From positions 310,001 through 374,000 of the forward strand of contig JAOALD010000001.1 of NCBI GenBank assembly GCA_025153755.1: DNA of 64,000 bases, in the 5' to 3' direction. Origin of the DNA: SAR92 clade bacterium H921 (GTDB lineage: Bacteria > Pseudomonadota > Gammaproteobacteria > Pseudomonadales > Porticoccaceae). Position numbers and translations under genes: made by a program. The notes beneath the pieces were generated by a model. The model saw only the letters and a program-made list of their open reading frames with translations, had not been told where the DNA came from and made no database searches. Of the stretch, positions 1 through 9,489 are shown in pieces (the stretch's first letter is position 1; every line of letters begins with the position of its first letter).

Positions 1-690
1 CTCCTCGAGCTCTCCTCGTTCTTTTTGCAAGCCGCCAAGTTTCTTTTTGTCTGTGACCAATGAGGTCTTAAGTTTTGCTAGGGTACCAGAGCGCTTTTTA
101 ACTCGATCACGTAGTTTCCTCTGACCGCGCTCTAACTCGGTACGAGACTTGGTTAGTGAGAGTTTTTCCTTGCTAATATCTTCGACAACATCGGCTAGCG
201 CATCAACATCTGCCATGTAGCGCTGAATTTTTTTAGTTCGTGCTTCTAAAAAGTAACCGTAGTATCTCAGCACTCGGGCTATTTTCTGTGGGTCTTCCTG
301 ATTGAGTAAAAGTTTGATGGGCTCTTCGCTGCCGAGTTTATAGGCACTGGAAATTTGATCGACAATAGCACCACTTTGTTGGGCAATCTCGGCCTGCAAT
401 TCGATTTCTTGTTTGCCCAGCGAGGCCAATTTGACCTCTAATCCAGCGACTTTTTTGCGCAGGCTGCGCAGGTTACGACTAATTTGGCTGGTTTCTAGCT
501 CGACTTTTTTTAATTCGCTTTGCAGGCTATTTTTTTCTTTGTCCTGAACCGATAATCGTTTTTCAAGTTTGCTAATAGAGCGTTTGAGATCATCAAGACG
601 TGCCTGCTGTTTATCATCTGCAACACTATTGCTGCTAAGGGGTAGCATCAAACCGATGGCTAATACAGATACTGCCCATAGCCTTATCAT
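1..690 (-). CDS. envC: Murein hydrolase activator EnvC-like, C-terminus beyond window
   Basis: The visible 230 residues start with a signal peptide ([16 protein letters not shown], then SNSVADD) followed by long heptad-rich coiled coil. This matches the N-terminal half of EnvC/NlpD-type activators, which recruit and activate periplasmic amidases at the division septum. The C-terminal LytM (peptidase M23) domain would lie left of the window. The ATG shares one base with the TAA stop of gpmI (TAATG), so the two are translationally coupled. The gpmI-envC order is conserved in E. coli and Pseudomonas. The frame stays open to the window edge. Confidence 0.8.
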   Translation of the reverse strand, partial: MIRLWAVSVLAIGLMLPLSSNSVADDKQQARLDDLKRSISKLEKRLSVQDKEKNSLQSELKKVELETSQISRNLRSLRKKVAGLEVKLASLGKQEIELQAEIAQQSGAIVDQISSAYKLGSEEPIKLLLNQEDPQKIARVLRYYGYFLEARTKKIQRYMADVDALADVVEDISKEKLSLTKSRTELERGQRKLRDRVKKRSGTLAKLKTSLVTDKKKLGGLQKERGELEE

Positions 691-2231
691 TATGAAATCA
701 ACGATTTACCAGTCATTTCGGCTGGCTGCTCTAGGCCCAGAAGGTCTAGTATGGTGGGAGCAATATCAGCCAAAGAACCGTCACTAGTGAGCGACAGATG
801 CCTCGGGCCAGCGTAGACTAGTGGCACGGGAAGTGTTGTATGCTGAGTATGAGGTTGGTTGTTGGCATCATCGTACATTTCCTCAACATTACCATGATCT
901 GCTGTAATTAAAACTTCGCCACCTACCGTTTCTAGGGCATCGAGAATTTGACGTAAACTGTCATCGACCGCTTCAACCGCTTTTATGGAGGCTTCAAAAT
1001 TACCTGTATGGCCAACCTGATCGCAGTTGGCATAGTTACAGATGATGCTGTCGAATTTACCTGAGCCAATAGCTTCAATTAATTTTTCGGTAACTTCCGG
1101 CGCGCTCATTTCTGGTTTTTTATCATAGGTCGCAACATCCGGTGATGGAATTAATATGCGCTCTTCCCCAGCGAAGAGTGACTCGCGGCCCCCACTAAAG
1201 AAGAATGTTACATGGGCGTACTTTTCTGTTTCTGCAATACGCAGTTGCTGCTTATTTTGGTTGGCCAGATATTCTCCAAGCGAGTTGACGAGGTTTTCCG
1301 GCGGATAGGCGCAGGGTACATCAATGTTTGCTTCGTATTCTGTGGTCATAACAAAGGTCGACAATTTGGCGACCACTTGGCGCTGGAAGCCATCGAAGTT
1401 TTCATCGACCAGGGCATGGGTTATTTCACGGGCGCGGTCTGGTCGGAAGTTCATTGAGATTACGGCATCTCCATTTTCGATTCTGACTGGGGCTTCCCCC
1501 TCAGCAAAGATACTAGTGCCGCCGACAAACTCATCGTTCTCATCTCGCGCATAGGCAGCTTCTAGGGCGCTTATAGGATCAGTCGCGGTGAAGGGTGCCA
1601 GACCCTCGGTCATTAGTTTGTAGGCCTGCTCAACGCGGTCCCAACGATTGTCTCTGTCCATAGAGTAAAAGCGACCGATCACCGAGGCGATTTTAGCAAC
1701 GCCGAGCTTTTCACACAGCGCCTGAGTTTTTTGCAGTGAGGGCATGGCGCTGCGCGGTGGGCAGTCACGGCCATCTAGAGAAGCGTGCAGATATACTCGG
1801 GTAGCACCACGCCCAGCGGCCAACTCCAGCATGGCATTGATGTGATCTTCGTGACTGTGCACTCCTCCTGGCGAGAGTAGGCCCATGATATGAACGGCTT
1901 TGCCATTGGCTACGGCTGTGTCTATGGCATCGCAAAATACTGGGTTGGTAAAGAAATCACCATCGGTGATAGCCTTGTTAATGCGGGTAAAGTTTTGGTA
2001 AACCACGCGGCCAGCACCCAGTGTCATATGGCCTACTTCGGAGTTACCCATTTGTCCATTGGGCAGGCCGACTTCAAGACCAGATGTGTGAATTAGGGTT
2101 TTCGGATTACTGCTCCAGAGTTTTTCCCATGTTGGCGCATTGGCCTTAGCAACGGCATTATATTTATTGTTATCGCTGTGGCCGAAGCCATCAAGAATAA
2201 GCAGTACTAGTGGTTTACGTTGATCTGTCAT
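690..2231 (-). CDS. gpmI: 2,3-bisphosphoglycerate-independent phosphoglycerate mutase
   Basis: This cytosolic glycolytic and gluconeogenic enzyme interconverts 3- and 2-phosphoglycerate with two Mn ions. The 513 residues match the usual length. The N-terminal metal site LILDGFG (Asp14) is followed by the phosphoserine loop MGNSEVGH (Ser64), and the C-terminal phosphatase-type motif TADHGN is present. It belongs to the alkaline phosphatase superfamily, unrelated to the cofactor-dependent mutase GpmA. It is the first gene of a leftward pair with envC. Confidence 0.95.
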   Translation of the reverse strand: MTDQRKPLVLLILDGFGHSDNNKYNAVAKANAPTWEKLWSSNPKTLIHTSGLEVGLPNGQMGNSEVGHMTLGAGRVVYQNFTRINKAITDGDFFTNPVFCDAIDTAVANGKAVHIMGLLSPGGVHSHEDHINAMLELAAGRGATRVYLHASLDGRDCPPRSAMPSLQKTQALCEKLGVAKIASVIGRFYSMDRDNRWDRVEQAYKLMTEGLAPFTATDPISALEAAYARDENDEFVGGTSIFAEGEAPVRIENGDAVISMNFRPDRAREITHALVDENFDGFQRQVVAKLSTFVMTTEYEANIDVPCAYPPENLVNSLGEYLANQNKQQLRIAETEKYAHVTFFFSGGRESLFAGEERILIPSPDVATYDKKPEMSAPEVTEKLIEAIGSGKFDSIICNYANCDQVGHTGNFEASIKAVEAVDDSLRQILDALETVGGEVLITADHGNVEEMYDDANNQPHTQHTTLPVPLVYAGPRHLSLTSDGSLADIAPTILDLLGLEQPAEMTGKSLIS

Positions 2232-2289
2232 GGGCTATCTAAGGTCCTTATTCTAGTTTACTGATTCTAAAGACAACTGGCTTGGGGTG

Positions 2290-4164
2290 CTATTGATTTT
2301 CTAATAGTTCCCAGCGGGCATAGAATTCGGCAAGCTGCTTTTGAGCGCTGGCTAGCTGGTTTTCTATGGCTTGTGTAGTCGATCTATCACCCTGATAAAA
2401 GCCGGGCTCGCTAATTAACTCAGAGGTTGCGCTTATCTGAATTTCAAGTTGCTCTATTTGTGCGGGTAAGCCATCCAGTTCTCGCTGATCCTTGTAACTT
2501 AGCTTGTTACTGGCCGCGGTACTTTTGACCTGCACCTTAGGTGTTGCAACCTTAACTTTTTGCTCGGTCTTGCGTTGGCGCAACCAGTCGTCATAACCGC
2601 CAATATACTGCTCAATAGTGCCAGAGCCGTCAAACACTAGGGTGCTGGTGACTACATTATTTAAGAAGGCGCGATCGTGGCTCACTAGAATAACTGTGCC
2701 TTTGTAATCTATTAGCAGTTCCTCAAGTAGATCCAGGGTATCTATATCAAGATCGTTAGTCGGCTCATCGAGCACCAGCACATTAGAGGGTTGAGTAAAT
2801 AATTTGGCTAACAACAGGCGATTTCGTTCCCCACCAGACAGCACCTTTACCGGTTGTCGGCAACGCTCTGGTGCGAATAGGAAGTCCTGTAGATAGCTGA
2901 TCACATGACGCGACTTACCGCCGATTTCGAGCATATCGCGACCGCCAGAGACATTATCTTGTACGGTTTTTTCTTCATCTAGTGCCGAACGATACTGATC
3001 AAAATAGGCGATATTGAGATTTGTACCAGTTTTAATACTACCCTGCTGGGGCGTTAGTTCGCCCAGTAGCAACTTGATCAAGGTGGTTTTGCCGACGCCA
3101 TTACGGCCAATAAAGCCGACTTTATCGCCGCGCTGTATTAGGGTCGAAAAGCTCTTAACCACGTTTTTGCCATCATCAAAGGCGAAGCTGATGTCAGCGG
3201 CTTCGGCGACAATTTTGCCAGATTTCTCGGCTTGCTGGATATCCATGCGAGCCGTACCTAACTGATTGCGACGGTCTGCTCGTTCCCTGCGCATTGATTC
3301 GAGTGCCCTTACGCGCCCTTCATTGCGAGTACGGCGTGCCTTGATGCCCTGTCTGATCCACACCTCTTCTTGTGAGAGACGCTTGTCGAAGAGCGCATTT
3401 TGGCGATCTTCAATCTCTTGATTTTCTTCTTTGCGGACTAAATAGGTACTGTAATCACAGTTGTAATCCTGAAGCTTGCCACGGTCAATCTCAATAAACC
3501 GGTTAGCCAGATTATCCATAAAGCGCCGATCGTGACTAATAAATAATAATGATCCTTCCCATTTCAGTAAAAATTGCTCAACCCACTGAATGGCTTCGAT
3601 GTCTAAATGGTTGGTGGGTTCGTCGAGCAGCAGCAGATCCGGGTCGCAGACCAGTGCTCGAGCCAAAAGTACCCGGCGCTTGTAGCCGCCAGATAGACTG
3701 GCGATATCAACATCAGGATCGAGCTCCATTTTTGTGATGATAGACTCAACACGCTGATTAATATCCCAGCCATTTACTCGGTCAAGCTCGGCTTGGCATT
3801 CTTCATAGGCGTTCATAACCTTAGGGCTTGGGTCTACATTGAGTTGCTGAATTAGATGGTGGAATTTTTTTACTAACTCACCTTCGGCGCCCATACCCTG
3901 TGCCACCACGTCGAAAACACTGCCGCTGGTGTCATGGGGAACCGATTGCTCAAGTTGAGCCACCTTTACTCCGCTGGCACGTTTGATAGAGCCTTCATCT
4001 GGAATAACTTGGCCGGCAATTATTTTCATCAGTGTTGATTTACCTGCACCGTTTCTGCCAATTAAGCAGACCCGCTCATTGGGCTCAATAACCAGATCTA
4101 AATGATCAATCAGTGGCGGTTGGCCATAGCTGAGAAAAACGTCTTGCAGTGTTACCAGGGGCAT
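2290..4164 (-). CDS. uup: ABC-F ATPase Uup
   Basis: A 624-residue protein with two ABC ATPase domains and no membrane segments. Walker A motifs are GRNGAGKST (about residue 37) and GRNGVGKTT (about 350), signatures are LSGGYKRR and LSGGERNR, and Walker B motifs are LLLLDEPTNHLD and VLVLDEPTNDLD. A charged linker lies between the domains, and the C-terminal 80 residues form the basic coiled coil typical of Uup, which binds branched DNA or ribosomes. ABC-F proteins act on the ribosome or on transposition and repair intermediates, not in transport. The ATG directly abuts the stop of the MMPL gene upstream, so they are probably co-transcribed. Confidence 0.9.
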   Translation of the reverse strand: MPLVTLQDVFLSYGQPPLIDHLDLVIEPNERVCLIGRNGAGKSTLMKIIAGQVIPDEGSIKRASGVKVAQLEQSVPHDTSGSVFDVVAQGMGAEGELVKKFHHLIQQLNVDPSPKVMNAYEECQAELDRVNGWDINQRVESIITKMELDPDVDIASLSGGYKRRVLLARALVCDPDLLLLDEPTNHLDIEAIQWVEQFLLKWEGSLLFISHDRRFMDNLANRFIEIDRGKLQDYNCDYSTYLVRKEENQEIEDRQNALFDKRLSQEEVWIRQGIKARRTRNEGRVRALESMRRERADRRNQLGTARMDIQQAEKSGKIVAEAADISFAFDDGKNVVKSFSTLIQRGDKVGFIGRNGVGKTTLIKLLLGELTPQQGSIKTGTNLNIAYFDQYRSALDEEKTVQDNVSGGRDMLEIGGKSRHVISYLQDFLFAPERCRQPVKVLSGGERNRLLLAKLFTQPSNVLVLDEPTNDLDIDTLDLLEELLIDYKGTVILVSHDRAFLNNVVTSTLVFDGSGTIEQYIGGYDDWLRQRKTEQKVKVATPKVQVKSTAASNKLSYKDQRELDGLPAQIEQLEIQISATSELISEPGFYQGDRSTTQAIENQLASAQKQLAEFYARWELLENQ

Positions 4165-6723
4165 TTATTGTCCTGCGCCAAAAGGCTTGGTCATAAGAAT
4201 TAATTTGGGCAACAATGTCATTGAACCCAGCAACGCAGCTGTCATGGCCAGACCAGTGAGCAGGCCAAAGTAAATCGATGGAATAAAGTTAGACAGAGCT
4301 AAAATTGAAAAGCCAATAATAATGGTCATGGCGGTATAGAACAAAGCTTGACCAATACTGGCATGGGCTCGGTGCATAGACGCAATGTAGTTGCCGTCTA
4401 GACTAAATTCCCGTCTAAATCTGGTGATGTAATGAATTGCGTGGTCTACGCCAATACCTACCGTAATTGCCGCTATGGTAATGGTCATCATATCTAGGGG
4501 AATACCGCTAATACCCATGCCACCAAGTACAATACCTGCGGCCAAAAAGTTGGGTACGATCGCAATCACAGAAATCTTGGTCGAGCGGAACAGGATTAAA
4601 AACATCAACATAATGCCTACAAATACAGCGCCAAGGGTTAGTATTTGTGAACGGTAAAGACTCTGTAACATATTGTTGTACAGCACCAGTAGGCCAGTAA
4701 AGCGAATATCCTCTTGAGCTATACCCACCTCATTGACGGCATAGTCATTGATCTTTTGCAGCAGATCGGCGCGTCGCAATTGTCCGCCTGTTTCCATGGC
4801 TCGCAATTGAATACGAGCCTCATCTAGCTCTTCAATGAGAAAGGGCGATACCATCTGCTGATAAATATCTGGGCCTAGGCTTTTGCGCATAAAGGCAATT
4901 TCAAAGTCATTGAGTTTATGGCCGCTAAGGTCGCTAGCAACATCGTAGATCTGTACCAGAGAGCTTACTTTGCCTACTTCAGGCTGGGCATCTATAAAGG
5001 CCTGCAACTTAGCGAGGTCGGCAAGGCCAGTTGATGAGAACCAGTATGTATCCTTTAGTGCATCTTCGGCTGGAGTCTCGTCAAATGACAGGTCATCGCC
5101 ATAGTCATCGTCTGAAAAGCCGTCATCCTCGCCGTATTCATCGGCCTCATCGTAGCCATATTCGTCATCTGCACTATCTTCAAAGCTGTCGACTTCTACG
5201 GCGGCAAAGGTGGGCGCCTGCAGAATAATATCAAGCGGCGTAGTTCCGCCCATCGAGGTATCGATTATCTCCATGCCCTGATAGATTTCTGTATCAGCTC
5301 GGAAGTAATCAATGAAGCGATTTTCTACTTCAAGTCGTGAGATACCGTAAATGGATAGCGCGGTGAGCGCCGTGGCTATGAGAAGAACAAGGTTGCCATT
5401 TTTTTCGGTAAAAACTGCGAACCTAGAGGTTATAGCGGCTGAGTTATCAGTATCCCCAGGGTTTTTTCCTTTGCCAAATAACATCATGCCAGCCGGAATA
5501 ACAATAAAGGCAACGACTAGTGCCAGGCTGATTCCCATAGTCATCATCCAGCCAAAGTCGATGACTGGGCGAATATTGCTCACCACCAGCGACATAAAAG
5601 CGACAATGGTTGTTAGTACGGTATACAGGCAGGGTTTAGCCATGGAGACCACCGTCTCACTGACTAGTTGATATTGACTGGCATCAGGTTGCTGGCTGTG
5701 TAGTTCCCGGTAGCGGACAATGAGGTGAATAGTTAGTGCCAGGGTAATAATCAGCAATAGCGAAACAAAGTTAGAAGAGATGACGGTGAGACGCCAGTCG
5801 ATCCAGCTTAAAAAGCCAAGAATGATAGTTAGGCACACAGCGCAGGTGACCAGAGGTAAAACCACCCAGCGAATTTGACGAAAAATAAGTGCCAATGTAG
5901 CAACAATAAACAGCAAGATACCACCGCCAAAAACGAGCAGGTCGCTCTTGATAAAGTCCACCATGTCAGCGGTGATCATATCTGGACCACCGAGAAAAAT
6001 CGTTGCTCGGTCGCGGTAGCCATTGATGAGTGCGCGGACCTGGGCGACACGCTGATGATCCTCGGCGGCTTTCGCGGTGCGATAGTCAAGAAACTCTAAA
6101 CTCACAGCTTCCAGCTGAATTTGCTGCTCTTGAGTCAAGCCCTCAGTGGAGCGGATTAGACGCAGGTCATCCCTTGCGGTAACTAGTTTGAGGTAGGTTT
6201 CATCAAGAGCTAGGGTTGCCAGCAAACCGGTGGTTTGACCATCGGCACTAAGAATTACATCTTTATAAATTGGACTGGTCAGAAATTCCTGTTTAGCCAT
6301 CTCTCTATCAACACCTTCAGAGAGCAATGTCTTGAGGTCTTCCTTGAGATCGGCAACGCCAATTTTGGGGCTGTACAGCAATGGTACATCGAGCATAGAT
6401 AAAATGCTTTCAACGCCGCTAATAGTTTTTAAGTCCTCGCGCAGGGCCAGCATGGTTTCAAGATTAGTATCATCAAACAGATCACCGTTTTTGGGTGAAA
6501 ATGTCACAATCAGATAGTTATCACTGCCATAGCGCTGCACTACCTCGCGGAAAAAGTTGAGGTCATCATCATGTTCCAAGGTCAGGGAGTCAGCAGAGGC
6601 ATCTAGCTTAAAATTCGGCAACCCTAGAGCCATGGCAATGGTGAGGATGAAAACACCTAAAATTGAGGCTAATGGATGGCGAAGAACCGCCTTGTCATAG
6701 AAATTTAATAATGCTGATGTCAT
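4165..6723 (-). CDS. MMPL/RND-family exporter with acidic periplasmic insert
   Basis: An 852-residue inner-membrane protein with the RND pattern: one N-terminal helix, a large periplasmic loop, a helix bundle (about residues 250-410), a second single helix and loop, and a second bundle. It resembles the hydrophobe/amphiphile (MMPL, HpnN-like) exporters that move lipids such as hopanoids or sterol-like molecules. The second periplasmic loop carries an Asp/Glu-rich stretch at about residues 510-558 that is not typical of the family. It directly precedes uup. The substrate cannot be deduced. Confidence 0.8.
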   Translation of the reverse strand: MTSALLNFYDKAVLRHPLASILGVFILTIAMALGLPNFKLDASADSLTLEHDDDLNFFREVVQRYGSDNYLIVTFSPKNGDLFDDTNLETMLALREDLKTISGVESILSMLDVPLLYSPKIGVADLKEDLKTLLSEGVDREMAKQEFLTSPIYKDVILSADGQTTGLLATLALDETYLKLVTARDDLRLIRSTEGLTQEQQIQLEAVSLEFLDYRTAKAAEDHQRVAQVRALINGYRDRATIFLGGPDMITADMVDFIKSDLLVFGGGILLFIVATLALIFRQIRWVVLPLVTCAVCLTIILGFLSWIDWRLTVISSNFVSLLLIITLALTIHLIVRYRELHSQQPDASQYQLVSETVVSMAKPCLYTVLTTIVAFMSLVVSNIRPVIDFGWMMTMGISLALVVAFIVIPAGMMLFGKGKNPGDTDNSAAITSRFAVFTEKNGNLVLLIATALTALSIYGISRLEVENRFIDYFRADTEIYQGMEIIDTSMGGTTPLDIILQAPTFAAVEVDSFEDSADDEYGYDEADEYGEDDGFSDDDYGDDLSFDETPAEDALKDTYWFSSTGLADLAKLQAFIDAQPEVGKVSSLVQIYDVASDLSGHKLNDFEIAFMRKSLGPDIYQQMVSPFLIEELDEARIQLRAMETGGQLRRADLLQKINDYAVNEVGIAQEDIRFTGLLVLYNNMLQSLYRSQILTLGAVFVGIMLMFLILFRSTKISVIAIVPNFLAAGIVLGGMGISGIPLDMMTITIAAITVGIGVDHAIHYITRFRREFSLDGNYIASMHRAHASIGQALFYTAMTIIIGFSILALSNFIPSIYFGLLTGLAMTAALLGSMTLLPKLILMTKPFGAGQ

Positions 6724-6933
6724 CTTTACTATTATCTCTGGCAGGAGGTGATTACCGGATCGCTATTATGCTATTTTACGGGGCAATTTTATACAGTAAC
6801 TCTAATTATTAGGTGACTGTCACCAGCCCAGCGATGAGGGTTTTTATCTGCACGGTACCATCCAGCTTTAGATGCCCTATACCGGGTGTTTTGTTTTACA
6901 ATCTGCGTTCGATAGATTGCACAGTACAAAACT

Positions 6934-7893
6934 ATGAATGGCGTAATTCTAGATTATGACAGCCTGGGTCCAGACTCCCTTGATTTAAGCCCCATTTATG
7001 ACTTACCGGTAAATTGGACAAGTTATCGCGACTGTCCGCAAAGGCAGATTGCTGAGCGTATTGCCGATGCGGATATTGTGCTGACCAACAAGACTCTGAT
7101 TTGTACGTCTGCTATAGCCCAGGCCCCGCAACTTAAATTCATTGCCGCCATGGCTACAGGGACCAATCAAATTGATCTTCAAGCAGCCGCAGCGCGGGGT
7201 ATTGTGGTGAGCAATGCTGTCGGCTATTGCACAGGTTCGGTGGTGCAGCATTGCTGGGCTCTTATTTTGGCCCTCACAACCAAGCTAGAGTCTTACCATG
7301 AGGCTGCCGTGGATGGCTGTTGGCAGCAAAGTCGGTTCTTTTGTGCAATGGATTTCCCAGTGCGAGAGTTAAGCGGCAAGGTGATGGGTATCATCGGCGC
7401 TGGCGAGCTGGGAAGCGGTATGGCCAAAATAGCCGAGGCTTTCGGCTTGCGAGTGATCTATGCGCGGCTACCCGGGCGTGTTCATTCCTCTGCGGTTGAA
7501 CGTATGGACTTCGATGAGTTTTTGAAAACTGCGGATATAGTAAGTATTCACTGTCCTTTAACATCAGATACCATGGACTTGATTAGTGAAGAGCAGTTCG
7601 CGTTAATGCAAAAAACAACTATCCTAATCAACAGTGCCCGTGGCGGTATCGTAAACGAGGCAGCATTAAAGCAGGCCCTGTGCAATGGCGACATCGCCGG
7701 AGCCGCCACCGATGTGTTGACGGAAGAGCCGCCGGTTGATGGCAATCTTCTGCTCGACCGGAGCATTCCAAATCTTATTGTTACCCCTCATAGCGCCTGG
7801 TTAGCACAGGAGGCTCGGCAGAGGTTAGTTACCCAACTAGCTGACAATATTAGTGGTTTTCTAAATGGCAAGCCGCGTAATCAGGTAATCTAG
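6934..7893 (+). CDS. hprA: D-2-hydroxyacid dehydrogenase, probable hydroxypyruvate reductase
   Basis: The 319 residues form an NAD-dependent D-isomer-specific 2-hydroxyacid dehydrogenase. The Rossmann motif GxGxxG is seen as GAGELG near residue 155. The catalytic Arg is in NSARGG, the Glu in LTEEPP and the His in VTPHSAW. The closest recalled relatives are glycerate dehydrogenases/hydroxypyruvate reductases of gammaproteobacteria, which reduce hydroxypyruvate to glycerate. It is a single gene divergent from the MMPL-uup operon. The substrate assignment is less certain than the family. Confidence 0.8.
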   Translation: MNGVILDYDSLGPDSLDLSPIYDLPVNWTSYRDCPQRQIAERIADADIVLTNKTLICTSAIAQAPQLKFIAAMATGTNQIDLQAAAARGIVVSNAVGYCTGSVVQHCWALILALTTKLESYHEAAVDGCWQQSRFFCAMDFPVRELSGKVMGIIGAGELGSGMAKIAEAFGLRVIYARLPGRVHSSAVERMDFDEFLKTADIVSIHCPLTSDTMDLISEEQFALMQKTTILINSARGGIVNEAALKQALCNGDIAGAATDVLTEEPPVDGNLLLDRSIPNLIVTPHSAWLAQEARQRLVTQLADNISGFLNGKPRNQVI

Positions 7894-7901
7894 AGTCTGC
7901 T

Positions 7902-9176
7902 TTAAATTTTAAATTCAGTGTCCAGTTTTTTTGCCACGAGAATTTTTTTCAGTTTAGGATAGTAGGGGAGCCCATTTTTGAAAGGCGGGACATCCTCACC
8001 GGCGATTAGTGGTTGCAAGTAGTCGCGGGCCTTTTGAGTAATACCAAACCCATCTTTGGTGATGAAAGACCGCGGCATTTTCTTTTCGACATTGGCGACT
8101 TTGGTTAGAGGCGCTTCACCCAGCGACCAGCTGTACCTTTTACCGCTACCACGCTCGATAGTGATCATTATTGATCCCTTACCTTCAAGGGCTTTTTCTA
8201 CGGCGGCACGGCCCACGGCATAGGCCTGGTCGACATCAGTTTTAGAGGCTATATGGCGCGCGGCACGCTGTAAATAATCGGCCAGAGCATAGTGATACTT
8301 ATAGCCTAGCGAGTGTTTGATCATACTGGCTAATGTTGGTGCAACACCACCTAGCTGTTGATGCCCAAAGGCATCCTTATTTAACGAGCCAGAAATTAAC
8401 GCGCCATCTGCATAGCTTGCACCCTCTGATGCAACCACAACGCAAAATCCTTTTTCATTGACTGTCTGTTCAACCTTGGCAACAAACTGCTCGCGGTTAA
8501 ATGGAATTTCTGGAAACACGATAATATGGGGTGCATCCCCTTGATCCTGGGCTGCTAGCCCACCTGATGCGGCGATCCAGCCCGCGTGACGGCCCATCAC
8601 TTCAAGAATAAATATCTTAGTAGATGAGGCGGCCATGGAGGCGATATCGAGACTGGCTTCTTTGGTCGACACAGCAATGTATTTAGCTACCGAACCAAAT
8701 CCAGGTGAGCAGTCGGTAAAGGGTAGGTCATTGTCTATGGTTTTAGGTATATGTATTGCCTGTATGGGATAGCCCATTTTTGCCGAAATCTGAGAAACTT
8801 TAAGACAGGTATCGGCTGAATCGCCGCCGCCGTTATAAAAGAAATAGCCTATATTATGGGCTTTAAAAACTTCGACAAGACGCTCGTATTCAGCGCGACT
8901 GTCTTTGATATCTTTCATTTTATAACGGCAGGAGCCAAAGGCGCCCCCAGGTGTATGTCTGAGAGCGGCTACCGCAGAGTTCAGCTCTTTACTGGTATCG
9001 ATAAGGTTTTCTTGCAGTGCTCCAATAATGCCATTTTCCCCGGCATAGAGCGTTCCAATTTTGTCTTTGTGGCGTCTGCAGGCTTCTATGACCCCGCAGG
9101 CTGAGGCGTTGATAACGGCGGTGACGCCCCCTGACTGTGCATAAAATGCATTTTTCTTGGTTGTCAAATTCGCCAT
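7902..9176 (-). CDS. pfp: Pyrophosphate-dependent 6-phosphofructokinase
   Basis: A 424-residue phosphofructokinase that phosphorylates fructose 6-phosphate reversibly, using PPi rather than ATP. The substrate loop reads PKTIDND, with Lys where ATP-dependent enzymes have Gly. The nucleotide/PPi loop is NGGGDSADT, where the Asp blocks ATP binding and marks PPi use. Length and motifs fit the Pfp clade common in marine and methylotrophic proteobacteria. Because the PPi reaction is reversible, it can serve both glycolysis and gluconeogenesis. It is convergent with the dehydrogenase, eight bases away. Confidence 0.88.
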   Translation of the reverse strand: MANLTTKKNAFYAQSGGVTAVINASACGVIEACRRHKDKIGTLYAGENGIIGALQENLIDTSKELNSAVAALRHTPGGAFGSCRYKMKDIKDSRAEYERLVEVFKAHNIGYFFYNGGGDSADTCLKVSQISAKMGYPIQAIHIPKTIDNDLPFTDCSPGFGSVAKYIAVSTKEASLDIASMAASSTKIFILEVMGRHAGWIAASGGLAAQDQGDAPHIIVFPEIPFNREQFVAKVEQTVNEKGFCVVVASEGASYADGALISGSLNKDAFGHQQLGGVAPTLASMIKHSLGYKYHYALADYLQRAARHIASKTDVDQAYAVGRAAVEKALEGKGSIMITIERGSGKRYSWSLGEAPLTKVANVEKKMPRSFITKDGFGITQKARDYLQPLIAGEDVPPFKNGLPYYPKLKKILVAKKLDTEFKI

Positions 9177-9489
9177 AGTTCGATGCTTTTTCGTGAGTTT
9201 ATATCAAGGGGTGCAATGGTACTGCTTAGTTGCCCTGTATAACAGCATGTTTATCAATCAATAGACCTAGCAAGACCAAACTTATTACAAATTGACTGCT
9301 GCTGAGCCAGCTGTGATTAGGCTGATGAGCATATTCTGCAGCAGAGAAGTTCAAATGACTTAAAACGAGATATTAACCATATAACAATGAGCGCTAATCT
9401 CTCTTTTACCTGTTAACTGCAGTCTATATTGGCGATAATCTATCTTCAAACAGGCGGGTATAAAACACGCCTTAACAAAAAGGCTCTCT
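9177..9489. promoter_or_regulatory. Divergent intergenic region between pfp and mpl
   Basis: These 313 bases contain no credible ORF. They must hold the promoters of two divergent genes. A possible -10 element for mpl is GATAAT at 9434-9439. No clear operator or RNA structure was recognised. Confidence 0.4.
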
